A stretch of 7,125 nt of DNA from an uncultured Butyrivibrio sp. (lineage in GTDB: Bacteria > Bacillota > Clostridia > Lachnospirales > Lachnospiraceae): NCBI RefSeq assembly GCF_947169445.1, contig NZ_CAMVPU010000112.1:1-7125 (forward strand). Direction: 5' to 3'. The translations under genes and the position numbers were made by a program. Positions 1-6,674 of the stretch are shown piece by piece. The stretch's first letter is position 1. Each line of letters begins with the position of its first letter. The notes beneath the pieces are model-generated. The model did no database searches. It saw only the letters and a program-made list of their open reading frames with translations, and was not told the origin of the DNA.

Positions 1-1
1 A

Positions 2-76
2 AACGAGACCAGAACTCCCCTTTCTTACTGGATTTGCTTTGGCTCCAGAGAGTTCAATCCCGGTCGCCGGCAGTAA
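2..76 (+). CDS. C-terminal end of an unidentified protein (5' part outside window)
   Basis: An open frame runs from the window edge for 24 codons to a TAA stop at 74-76 and reads NETRTPLSYWICFGSREFNP, then GRRQ. The mix of residues looks like real protein, and a strong intrinsic terminator begins about 35 bases later on the same strand, as expected for a gene end. I do not recognise the family. Only the tail is visible, so no function can be given. It runs toward the minus-strand araC genes, so the two units converge here. Confidence 0.5.
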   Translation, partial: NETRTPLSYWICFGSREFNPGRRQ

Positions 77-109
77 TTTAATGAGTCGCAAACTTAGATA
101 AAAGGGATG

Positions 110-151
110 AAAGGCTGTAAGCTTAGATTTTTTGAGCTTACAGCCTTTTTT
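110..151 (+). terminator. Rho-independent terminator, 13-bp perfect stem
   Basis: AAGGCTGTAAGCT (111-123) is perfectly complementary to AGCTTACAGCCTT (135-147), with an 11-nt loop and a run of six T (146-151) on the plus strand. It closes the partial gene ending at 76. On the minus strand the stem is followed by TTTCATCCCTTTT, so it may also stop transcription of the araC unit, whose ancestral stop lies at 180. The plus-strand role is the clearer one. Confidence 0.9.
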
Positions 152-229
152 GTGATTTATATGCTTATATTATAGTTTGTCAGTCCAGTATCTGCACGAA
201 ATACTTGCGGTACTGCAATTGGGTGATTC

Positions 230-237
230 CTTCTCTT
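230..237. repeat. Left target-site duplication of the 145-bp element
   Basis: CTTCTCTT directly abuts the left terminal inverted repeat. The identical octamer abuts the right end at 383-390. The run to the right is itself CTTCTCTTCTCTT, so the exact duplication length has some ambiguity, but the frame restoration after excision supports 8 or 9 bp. Confidence 0.8.
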
Positions 238-273
238 GTTACTGTTCACTCGCTTGCAGCTCCCTCCAGTAAC

Positions 274-332
274 TGATTCGCGCATTCATTCCAATTCGAC
301 TTCGTCGAAGGAATGCGCTCACTCCTGAATCA
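274..332. repeat. Three-part nested hairpin inside the element
   Basis: TGATTC (274-279) pairs with GAATCA (327-332), GCGCATTC (280-287) with GAATGCGC (311-318), and TTCGAC (295-300) with GTCGAA (304-309) around a 3-nt loop. The first two left arms are contiguous, while the right arms are separated by eight unpaired bases. This gives one long branched stem in DNA or RNA. Confidence 0.75.
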
Positions 333-341
333 CTTTCTCAC

Positions 342-367
342 GAAATGCGCAGCACAGTGCGCATTTC
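342..367. repeat. 9-bp perfect hairpin inside the element
   Basis: GAAATGCGC (342-350) and GCGCATTTC (359-367) are perfectly complementary around the 8-nt loop AGCACAGT. Its GCGCATT core echoes the GCGCATTC arm of the neighbouring hairpin, suggesting the element's interior is built from related palindromes. Confidence 0.8.
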
Positions 368-382
368 TGTCTGAACAGTAAC

Positions 383-390
383 CTTCTCTT
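383..390. repeat. Right target-site duplication of the 145-bp element
   Basis: CTTCTCTT follows the right terminal inverted repeat and matches 230-237 exactly. On the minus strand it encodes part of the KRRE stretch at the end of the AraC DNA-binding domain. Confidence 0.8.
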
Positions 391-907
391 CTCTTGAACA
401 ATTGAATGAAATAACTGCTCTTGTTAAAACCACAGTGTTCAGCAATTGATGCAACAGATTTGTCCGTGCTTCGAAGCAGGGCCTTGGCTGTTGATAATCT
501 TATGGTTATGAGGTATTCGTAGGGGCTGTAGCCGAGCTGTTCTCTGAAGATATGAGAGATAGAATTTACTTACCTTTAGCTCGGAGCAAATATCATCCAG
601 TGATATATCTTCCGAAAGATGTTCCTCAAGATAATTGGCTGCATCACGGACTACAGGAGTGATTCGGCCTGATTCAGCATCGCGCTCCTTCTTTAATGCC
701 TTCAAATATCCGGAACAGAAGTTGATTATTTCTGTGGAGGATTCCAAAGTGTGGACAGTAATATGGGCATTCTCGGCAACCGTGGTATGTTTTTTTACAG
801 GACTCATAATAGCTGTCGTATTAAAAGAGGCAAAACTTTTGAACGGATCTTTTGGCATCGTAAACAGAACGCTGCACACAGTGATACCGTGGCTTTCAGA
901 TCCTACT

Positions 908-1750
908 CTATTTTCGTGACCTTTCACGAAATGCTTTCGGCGTCAATCCTACGCGGCGCCTGAAAGTAAGGCAAAAGGAGCTTTCGTCCTTAAACCCCAC
1001 CGACAGGGCAATATCGCTGACTGATCTGTCAGAGCCGGAAAGATAAAATTTTGCTGAGGAGATTCGCGTTTCTATCAGATACTGATGAGGAGAAACGCCT
1101 GTTTCTTTTTTAAATGCACGGGAAAAATAGTACGGAGAAAGGCCAACCATATCCGACAGGAATTCAAGCGAGATATCATCGTTAAAGTGCTCGCCAATAT
1201 ATGAACTTGCGCGCCTGATCAGAGCGGTGGTGTTTTCAACGGCATGTCTTTGTTCTGCGAAAAGACCCTGTAGCAGCGATATGATGTTCAGAGAAAGACT
1301 TGCATCGTCAGGCAGTGAGTTTTTTGAAAAAAGAGAGAGCATGCTGTCGAAGGAACTATGGAAACTAAGTGGATTTGACGGAAGACAAATGCCTTTATGT
1401 TTTTCGTGGAAATATTCAAAATAGCGTCTGGCTTCGGGACCGTCAAAGTGCATCCAAAGCACTCTGGCTCCTTTTTCAGAAGAATATGAATGGGGCTGAT
1501 AGCAGTCCAGCCATACTACATTTCCAATCGTTGCCCTTTGTGAGGCTCCCGAAACGCTGATATCCAGCGAACCTTCCTCGATGAACATGAGCAGGAAATT
1601 GTTAAACCGATTGCGGCTTTTGGTGTAACCCGGAAGATAAGTATATCTTCCAACTATGGTGGGATAAAAGAATAAATTCTTTGTATCTGCCGACGGATTA
1701 TGAAAAAACTGTTCTGATCCGGAAGAGACAAATGCTTCTATTGCTTTCAT
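908..1750 (-). CDS. AraC-family transcriptional regulator with N-terminal cupin sensor domain
   Basis: This is a 280-residue one-component regulator of typical family length. Residues about 25-110 look like the AraC cupin ligand-binding domain (GRYTYLPGYTKSRNRFNNFL, then VVWLDCYQPHSYS and RVLWMHFDGPE). A helical linker follows, and residues about 175-280 form the double helix-turn-helix: ISLEFLSDMVGLSPYYFSRA with FKKETGVSPHQYL, then VSDIALSVGFKDESSFCLTF and RRRVGLTPKAFRE. All expected landmarks are present, so it should be functional. The ATG at 1750-1748 is preceded by AAAGGAG (minus strand, 1765-1759) at 8-nt spacing. It is divergent from the DUF5107-TPR gene, and by family habit probably binds the shared intergenic region and responds to a sugar or sugar derivative; the ligand cannot be read from sequence. 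The broken araC gene overlaps its end by 20 bp. Confidence 0.93.
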   Translation of the reverse strand: MKAIEAFVSSGSEQFFHNPSADTKNLFFYPTIVGRYTYLPGYTKSRNRFNNFLLMFIEEGSLDISVSGASQRATIGNVVWLDCYQPHSYSSEKGARVLWMHFDGPEARRYFEYFHEKHKGICLPSNPLSFHSSFDSMLSLFSKNSLPDDASLSLNIISLLQGLFAEQRHAVENTTALIRRASSYIGEHFNDDISLEFLSDMVGLSPYYFSRAFKKETGVSPHQYLIETRISSAKFYLSGSDRSVSDIALSVGFKDESSFCLTFRRRVGLTPKAFRERSRK

Positions 1751-1790
1751 TTACACTGCTCCTTTCAACGAGTATTGGTGGCTTTCCTAG

Positions 1791-1819
1791 ATAATATATT
1801 TTTTTTATTTGACGCGCAA
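1791..1819 (-). promoter_or_regulatory. Predicted promoter of the AraC regulator
   Basis: On the minus strand TTGCGC (1819-1814) is followed after 17 nt by TATTAT (1796-1791), a good sigma-A match. About 40 bases of leader separate it from the regulator's ATG. The -35 hexamer shares base 1814 with the -35 hexamer of the opposite promoter. Confidence 0.6.
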
Positions 1820-1839
1820 GAGCAAGATTCTTATATAAT
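1809..1839 (+). promoter_or_regulatory. Predicted promoter of the DUF5107-TPR gene
   Basis: TTGACG (1809-1814) is followed by TATATAAT (1832-1839). The spacer is 17 nt if TATATA is used and 19 nt if TATAAT is used. The leader to the start at 1959 would be about 110 nt. ATTGT (1843-1847) and ACAAT (1859-1863) form a small inverted repeat just downstream of the -10 that could be an operator, but AT-richness makes this weak. Confidence 0.6.
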
Positions 1840-1958
1840 TGGATTGTTTTATCTAATTACAATTCGTGAAAATACGCATAAGATAAAGTCAACAAGTATA
1901 CAAATAAATAAGGCAATAATAATCAATAAAGTTTCATAGTTATTACGAGGAGAAAAAG

Positions 1959-4900
1959 ATGCAAACAGTAAATATTTGGAGAGAAGAGGTCGTTATCCCT
2001 ACCTATGAGGTGGGCGCTGCGGACAAGAATCCCATGTTTTTGGAAAAACGTGTTTATCAGGGCAGTTCCGGAAAGATTTATCCGTACCCTTCTACAAACG
2101 AGATAAGCAGGGTTAAGATAGACAAAGTTTGGAACGCAGTGTGGCTTGAGAATGATTATCTGAAGGTCATGATACTGCCTGAACTGGGCGGACGTATTCA
2201 GAGAGCCTATGACAAGACAAACAATTATGATTTTGTTTATTACAACCATGTGATCAAGCCGGCACTTGTAGGACTCACAGGTCCCTGGATTTCCGGAGGA
2301 ATCGAATTTAACTGGCCTCAGCATCACAGACCAACCACCTATAGTCCTGTGGACTACAAAATAGTTGAGAATGAAGATGGAAGTAAGTCTCTTTTGACCG
2401 GTGATGTAGACCAGATGTACGGAACAAAAGAAATAACGAAGTTTACTCTTTACCCTGACAAAGCTTACATTGAGATAACAGGTCAGCTGTATAACAGAAC
2501 ACCACTTCCGCAGACATTCCTGTGGTGGGCAAATCCCGCAGTTCCGGTAAATGACTATACACAGTCAATCTTTCCGCCTGATGTACACAGTGTATATGAC
2601 CACGGAAAAAGAGCTGTATCCCGCTTCCCTATAGCTACCGGCGAGTATTATAAACACGACTATAGTGACGGCGTTGATATCTCCAGATATAAGAACATTC
2701 CGGTTCCCACTTCATATATGGCAGAGAAGTCTGATTATAACTTTGTTGGCGGTTATGACTATCAGAAGAAAGCAGGACTGCTCCATGTAGCTGACCATCA
2801 TGTCTCACCGGGCAAAAAGCAGTGGACATGGGGATGCGGAGATTTCGGAAAGGCCTGGGACAGAAATCTTACTGACGAAGACGGTCCTTACATTGAACTC
2901 ATGACAGGCATGTACTGTGACAATCAGCCTGACTTCACATGGCTTAAGCCCTATGAGGAGAAGGTGTTCAAGCAGTATTTCATGCCATACAAGGCTGTTG
3001 GACAGGTTAAGAATGCTACAATAAACGCTGCACTGAACGTAGAGAAAACCGAAGAAGGAAAGCTGGCAGTGTGCGTATATGCAACTTCAAGGTATGACAT
3101 CGCTCAGATAAAAATTGAATATGATGGAAAAGAGATATTCTCTGATGAGACAGCTTTGTCACCGGTTGATATCTACGAGAAAGAGCTTGAGCTGGAGATT
3201 CCTGATATATACAAGGTGAAGGTGTCGGTTTATGCAGCAGGAAAAGAACTGGTTTCATATCAGGCCAAGGATCAGGGAATACCTAAGCTTGCAGAGCCTG
3301 CAAAGGCCGCAAAGCTCCCACAGGACATCATAACCAATGAGGAGCTGTACCTTACAGGCCAGCATATCGAGCAGTACCGCCATGCTACATGGCTTCCTGA
3401 TCCATATTATCTGGAGGGATTAAAAAGAGATCCCGACGATACAAGAATCAATAACGCATATGGACTTCTGCTCCTTCGCCGTGGAAGGTTTGAACTCTCC
3501 GAGAAGTATTTCAGGGCTGCACTTAAAAGGCTCACTTCAATGCATCCAAATCCATATGATTCTGAGCCATACTACAATCTGGGTCTTTCTCTTTTCTATC
3601 AGGAGAAATATGATGATGCATTTGACGCATTTTATAAAGCAACATGGGTCAACGAGCTTCAGGAAATGTCATTCTATTATCTTGCTGCGATAGCTTCAAG
3701 AAAAGGCGAGTATGAGGAAGCACTTGAACTCATTGAGAAGTCACTGGTCAAGAATATGCACAGTATCAAAGCTCGTGGTCTGAAGGCGCTGATTTTATGG
3801 AAACTTGGAAGAGAAGCTCAGGCAAAAGAGTGGATCGGTGAGAATTTAAAACTCGATGCTTTTGACTTTGCTTCAATGTTCACCCTGATCTGCATTTCAG
3901 GGGATGCACCTGAGCTGATTGAGAGATTCCATGATATCACGAGGGATTTCCATGAGACTTACCTGATGGCTTCAAGAGACCTTGCTGAGTCAGGCTTCTA
4001 TGAAGAGGCAGTAAAGCTCCTTTCTATGTATCCGGGTGATAAGCCCATGATCCATTACTACAGCGGGGCATATCTGAAAAAACTCGGACATGAAGAACAG
4101 GCCCTTGAAGAGTTTGCTAAGGGAAAGAAGGCGGATTCCTCCTACTGCTTCCCTAACAAGCTTGAGGATGTGGCAGTTCTTACAAGCGCTGTTAAGAGCG
4201 ATGATACAGATGAAATGGCAAGATATTATCTTGGATGTCTGTACTACGACAAGCTTCAGTTTGATCTTGCTATCGGATTATGGGAAGAGTCACGGGCTAT
4301 TAGTGATAGCTTTCCGACATTACTCAGAAACCTGTCAATTGCCTATTACAATAAGAAAGATGAAAAAGAAAAGGCAAGGCAGTGCCTGGAAAGAGCCTTT
4401 GAACTTGACAGGACAGACGCCAGAATATTTTTAGAGCTTGATCAGCTTTACCAGAAGCTTCAGGTATCACTTGAAGAGAGACTGAAGAAATATCAGGAAA
4501 ATATCGGCCTCATTGAAAAGAGAGATGATCTTTACACTGAATATGTAACTCTCCTTAACAGCCTTGGAATGTACGACGAAGCCTATGAGAAGATTTCATC
4601 CCATAACTTCCAGACCTGGGAAGGTGCAGAGGGCAAGATCACTGCCCAGTTTAAGGTAAGTCTTGTTGAGAGGGCAAAAGCTCTTTTGACAAAAGGTGAT
4701 GGAAAGGCTGCTAAAGAACTCCTTGAAGAGGCGCTTTCTTACCCTGAAAACCTTGGCGAGGGAAGACTTGAAGGAACCAAGGACAACCATATTTACTATA
4801 ATCTCGGCTGTGCCTTTGAACTTCTCGGTGATAAGGAAAAAGCAGATGAATGCTATGAAAAGGCTACACTGGGAGCAATGGAAGTTGCAGGAATGATGTA

Positions 4901-5246
4901 TTACTATGATCAGCCTGCGGACATGATATTATATCAGGGACTTGCAAAAGAAAAGTTATCTGACCAGATGGGAGCAAATGCAAGATTCTACAGGCTTCTG
5001 GACTATGGTGAGAAGCACCTTAGGGATACCTTTAAGATGGACTACTTTGCTGTATCCATGCCTGACATGTCCGTATTCGATGCTGACATGACCGGAAAGA
5101 ATGAAGTGCATTGCTATTATCTTATGGGACTTGCAAATCTTGGGCTTGGCAGGAAGTCTGAGGCAGCAAGGTTCTTTAAGAAAGTTATCGAGATGGATAA
5201 CACGCATCAGAATGCATATATTTACCTTAAGATGGCGGAGGAGTGA
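1959..5246 (+). CDS. DUF5107 domain and TPR-repeat protein, probably carbohydrate-related, cytoplasmic
   Basis: This is a 1095-residue protein with no signal peptide or membrane segment. Residues about 40-345 resemble DUF5107, a beta-rich domain of galactose-mutarotase-like appearance, with LPELGGRI (73-80), the conserved-looking GPWISGGIEFNWPQHHRPTT (108-127), WWANPAVPV (189-197), ADHHVSPGKKQWTWGCGDFG (278-297) and ELMTGMY (313-319). The paired histidines at 122-123 and 280-281 and the acidic and aromatic residues would suit sugar binding or catalysis, but no catalytic residue is established. A small beta domain follows (about 350-435). From about residue 490 to the end there are many TPR-like helical pairs, for example YYNLGLSLFYQEKYDDAFDA, YYLGCLYYDKLQFDLAIGLW and YYLMGLANLGLGRKSEAARF. 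The ATG has GAGGAG (1947-1952) 6 nt upstream. Divergence from an AraC regulator is typical for sugar-utilisation genes. Family assignment is firm; an enzymatic role in sugar or oligosaccharide metabolism is inference. Confidence 0.88.
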   Translation: MQTVNIWREEVVIPTYEVGAADKNPMFLEKRVYQGSSGKIYPYPSTNEISRVKIDKVWNAVWLENDYLKVMILPELGGRIQRAYDKTNNYDFVYYNHVIKPALVGLTGPWISGGIEFNWPQHHRPTTYSPVDYKIVENEDGSKSLLTGDVDQMYGTKEITKFTLYPDKAYIEITGQLYNRTPLPQTFLWWANPAVPVNDYTQSIFPPDVHSVYDHGKRAVSRFPIATGEYYKHDYSDGVDISRYKNIPVPTSYMAEKSDYNFVGGYDYQKKAGLLHVADHHVSPGKKQWTWGCGDFGKAWDRNLTDEDGPYIELMTGMYCDNQPDFTWLKPYEEKVFKQYFMPYKAVGQVKNATINAALNVEKTEEGKLAVCVYATSRYDIAQIKIEYDGKEIFSDETALSPVDIYEKELELEIPDIYKVKVSVYAAGKELVSYQAKDQGIPKLAEPAKAAKLPQDIITNEELYLTGQHIEQYRHATWLPDPYYLEGLKRDPDDTRINNAYGLLLLRRGRFELSEKYFRAALKRLTSMHPNPYDSEPYYNLGLSLFYQEKYDDAFDAFYKATWVNELQEMSFYYLAAIASRKGEYEEALELIEKSLVKNMHSIKARGLKALILWKLGREAQAKEWIGENLKLDAFDFASMFTLICISGDAPELIERFHDITRDFHETYLMASRDLAESGFYEEAVKLLSMYPGDKPMIHYYSGAYLKKLGHEEQALEEFAKGKKADSSYCFPNKLEDVAVLTSAVKSDDTDEMARYYLGCLYYDKLQFDLAIGLWEESRAISDSFPTLLRNLSIAYYNKKDEKEKARQCLERAFELDRTDARIFLELDQLYQKLQVSLEERLKKYQENIGLIEKRDDLYTEYVTLLNSLGMYDEAYEKISSHNFQTWEGAEGKITAQFKVSLVERAKALLTKGDGKAAKELLEEALSYPENLGEGRLEGTKDNHIYYNLGCAFELLGDKEKADECYEKATLGAMEVAGMMYYYDQPADMILYQGLAKEKLSDQMGANARFYRLLDYGEKHLRDTFKMDYFAVSMPDMSVFDADMTGKNEVHCYYLMGLANLGLGRKSEAARFFKKVIEMDNTHQNAYIYLKMAEE

Positions 5247-5387
5247 AATGTTGAACTCCGTGATATATGCAAGGAAAACGGCCATCCGAATAAAAAGGGA
5301 ATGAAACAGATACGGCAGCAGTTGTGCAGGGCGTTTTCAGATGGTAATGTCAACATATCGGAAATCGAATCATTGCAGGGAAAATAA
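5247..5387 (+). pseudogene. Possible gene remnant: 46-codon in-frame stretch after the DUF5107-TPR stop
   Basis: Directly after the TGA at 5244-5246 the same frame stays open for 46 codons to TAA at 5385-5387. It reads NVELRDICKENGHPNKKGMK, then QIRQQLCRAFSDGNVNISEI, ESLQGK. The composition is protein-like and the GHPNxxGMxxI stretch resembles the C-terminal His block of SGNH/GDSL hydrolases, though this match is by eye and weak. It has no start codon until ATG at the KKGM methionine. A different-frame ATG at 5248 does have AGGAG (5238-5242) at 5-nt spacing, but that frame stops after 18 codons, so a 1-base shift could once have joined this start to the stretch. Alternatives are a stop-codon readthrough extension of the upstream protein, or chance. 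Confidence 0.35.
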
Positions 5388-5389
5388 TT

Positions 5390-5417
5390 AGGAAACTAGC
5401 ATAAATTCGTTCCTTTT
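5390..5417 (+). terminator. Weak hairpin with short T run
   Basis: AGGAA (5390-5394) can pair with TTCCT (5410-5414), extendable by one C-G pair if A5395 is bulged, followed by TTT. It lies just after the remnant stop and before the next promoter, where a terminator is expected, but the stem is short and A/T-rich. Confidence 0.25.
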
Positions 5418-5437
5418 AATATTGCGCTTCTCTTTTT

Positions 5438-5446
5438 TGCTATAAT
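5438..5446 (+). promoter_or_regulatory. Predicted extended -10 promoter for the binding-protein/sensor unit
   Basis: TTGCTATAAT contains a consensus TATAAT (5441-5446) preceded by TG one base upstream, an extended -10. No good -35 lies at 16-18 nt; TTGCGC (5422-5427) is only 13 nt away. The leader to the start at 5610 would be about 155 nt and is very AT-rich. It carries the 10-bp palindrome TATTGCAATA (5493-5502), a possible operator. No riboswitch-like conserved fold was recognised. Confidence 0.5.
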
Positions 5447-5609
5447 AAACAGTGAGAGGTTTCATTTTTTTAGAAAAGATAGTTGTATTTGCTATTGCAA
5501 TAAAGTTAACAATCTTTAATATATATTTAAGAATAAAAGATAGCGGAATATAGTATTATTTTGTTAGATGATTATTATTTTGGTAACTATGTCTAAATGG
5601 AGGAATGCT

Positions 5610-6674
5610 ATGTCCGAAAAGATGAGTAGTATATTTTGCAAAATTCTGATTGTAGCATTTTCTCTTTTGGTTGCAGGTACTAGCAGTGGCTATTCTACGG
5701 ATACTGGGACACAAGCTGAAGGTGCAGATAGCGCGGTGGATTTTGAACATAGTCTTGATGATTATGTGCCTGCTAAGAAGAGATACAATTTCTACTTTAC
5801 TTATAAGATAGTTCATCCATGGTGGGATGCGGTTGCTCTGGGGATGGAGGATGCTCAGAAAAAATATCTGGAAAAGGGCATAATCATTACTTATGAGTAT
5901 ATGGCTCCGGACGATGTTTCTTACGAGGATCAGATTGATAGACTTCTAAAAGCTCAGGAAGGTGATTATGATGTAATCGGGGTAGATGTGGCAGATGAGG
6001 AAAAGATCTCTCCTGTGCTCGATAAAATGGTGGCTTCCGGCAAAAAGGTGATGACGTTTTCAAGCTCAGATGCGGCTCCTGGTTGTAAGAGGATTGCTTA
6101 CGTTGGTAATACCCATAACTATCAGGACGGAGCAGATTTAACAGAAGCGCTTTGTAAAAAACTTGGTTACAAGGGCAAAGTGGGGATACTAGTTGGAAGT
6201 CACGGAGCTCCTTGCCATGAAGACAGAGCACGCGGTGCCAAGGATACTATTGCGAAGTATCAGGATATGGAAATTGTTGCAGTTGAATATGACATGGACT
6301 CCATCGATAAGGCACATGAACTGGCCAAAGAAATGATAAAGGATTATCCTGATATTGCTGGCTTTGTATGCTGCAATATGAGTAATCCTGTTGGAACTGC
6401 CAGGGCAGTTACTGAGCTTGGAAGTAAGGCAGTGATTGTGGGAATGGATCATGATCAGGAGGCGCTTCATTATCTTCAAGATGGCATTATCTATTGTCTT
6501 GGAGTACAAGATTGTTATTCGATTGGATTTGATACTTTAAAGGTTGCGGTAAAAATAGCAGATGGATATTTACCAGGAGATCTTTTCCCGGACAAGACTG
6601 ATGAGAGTACAACTATTATTTATCAAGAAGATGCAGCACCAATGCTTGAAGTCTTGTATGGAGACGTTTCATAA
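5610..6674 (+). CDS. Extracellular sugar-binding protein (periplasmic-binding-protein type 1, ribose/xylose-like)
   Basis: I chose the ATG at 5610 (354 residues) because GGAGG (5599-5603) sits 6 nt upstream; the frame is open from an ATG at 5568 that lacks such a site. Residues 11-23 are a hydrophobic signal core (KILIVAFSLLVAG). The lipobox VAG is followed by Thr24, not Cys, so normal lipoprotein anchoring is not expected; it is secreted or held by an uncleaved signal. From about residue 58 it matches the type 1 sugar-binding fold (Peripla_BP_4): NFYFTYKIVHPWWDAVALGM, YEDQIDRLLKAQEGDYDVIG with VDV, YVGNTHNYQDGADLTEAL, GKVGILVGSHGAPCHEDRAR and AVIVGMDHD. His69-Pro-Trp-Trp resembles the first ligand-contacting loop of the family. 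No ABC transporter follows. Instead its stop overlaps by one base a membrane sensor gene, so a sensing role like that of XylFII with the LytS kinase is more likely than transport. The ligand is unknown. Confidence 0.88.
   Translation: MSEKMSSIFCKILIVAFSLLVAGTSSGYSTDTGTQAEGADSAVDFEHSLDDYVPAKKRYNFYFTYKIVHPWWDAVALGMEDAQKKYLEKGIIITYEYMAPDDVSYEDQIDRLLKAQEGDYDVIGVDVADEEKISPVLDKMVASGKKVMTFSSSDAAPGCKRIAYVGNTHNYQDGADLTEALCKKLGYKGKVGILVGSHGAPCHEDRARGAKDTIAKYQDMEIVAVEYDMDSIDKAHELAKEMIKDYPDIAGFVCCNMSNPVGTARAVTELGSKAVIVGMDHDQEALHYLQDGIIYCLGVQDCYSIGFDTLKVAVKIADGYLPGDLFPDKTDESTTIIYQEDAAPMLEVLYGDVS

Larger units (their letters stand above)
238..382. mobile_element. MITE-like 145-bp non-autonomous element
   Basis: GTTACTGTTCA (238-248) and TGAACAGTAAC (372-382) form 11-bp perfect terminal inverted repeats. 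They are flanked directly by CTTCTCTT on both sides (230-237 and 383-390), an apparent 8-bp target-site duplication; it becomes 9 bp if the terminal C at 382 is counted, since C229 matches it. Removing 238-390 reconstructs an uninterrupted AraC C-terminus, which is direct evidence for an insertion. No coding frame of note lies inside, so it would need a transposase supplied in trans. The interior is made of nested palindromes. I cannot assign it to a named family; an 8-9 bp duplication fits several IS families. Confidence 0.85.
180..927 (-). pseudogene. AraC-family regulator, broken by a frameshift and a small insertion element
   Basis: Frame 1 runs from a GTG at 927-925 to about 556 and ends in the first AraC helix-turn-helix (...DICSELKVSKFYLS). 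The rest of the DNA-binding domain continues in another frame from 554 (HIFREQLGYSPYEYL, then SVASIAEHCGFNKSSYFIQL, then FKRREG), where a 145-bp inverted-repeat element interrupts it. Reading into the element meets TGA at 332-330. If the element and one copy of its 8-bp duplication are removed, the frame continues as FKRREGITQLQYRKYF and stops at 182-180, a normal AraC C-terminus. The repaired protein would be about 198 residues, against 280 for its neighbour. Its N-terminal part is short and not recognisable as a complete cupin domain, the GTG start has no clear Shine-Dalgarno, and it overlaps the upstream gene by 20 bp, so 5' truncation is also possible. The DNA-binding function is almost certainly lost. 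Confidence 0.85.

Noticed and set aside
52..72. GTTCAATCCCGGTCGCCGGC resembles the T-loop and acceptor end of a tRNA, which could mark an attachment-site remnant.
   Set aside because: The upstream bases do not form the T stem (GAGAG against CCGGT), there is no D or anticodon arm in the preceding 50 bases, and the same bases fit a coding frame (REFNPGRRQ, stop) followed by a terminator.
635..963. Plus-strand open frames across the araC genes, including one of 94 codons.
   Set aside because: They lie opposite clear AraC-family coding sequence on the minus strand, and show no recognisable domain.
5248..5304. An 18-codon ORF starting at ATG 5248 with a good Shine-Dalgarno (AGGAG at 5238-5242).
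   Set aside because: The ribosome site lies in the end of the DUF5107-TPR gene, where GAG GAG codons could produce it by chance, and the peptide has no recognisable features. It is mentioned only as a possible lost start for the remnant.
5422..5446. TTGCGC and TATAAT as a standard -35/-10 pair.
   Set aside because: The spacer is only 13 nt, too short for sigma-A; the extended -10 alone is the better explanation.
5568..5609. Upstream ATG at 5568 as the start of the binding protein, adding 14 residues.
   Set aside because: It has no Shine-Dalgarno, and it puts extra residues before a normal signal peptide. The ATG at 5610 has GGAGG at ideal spacing.
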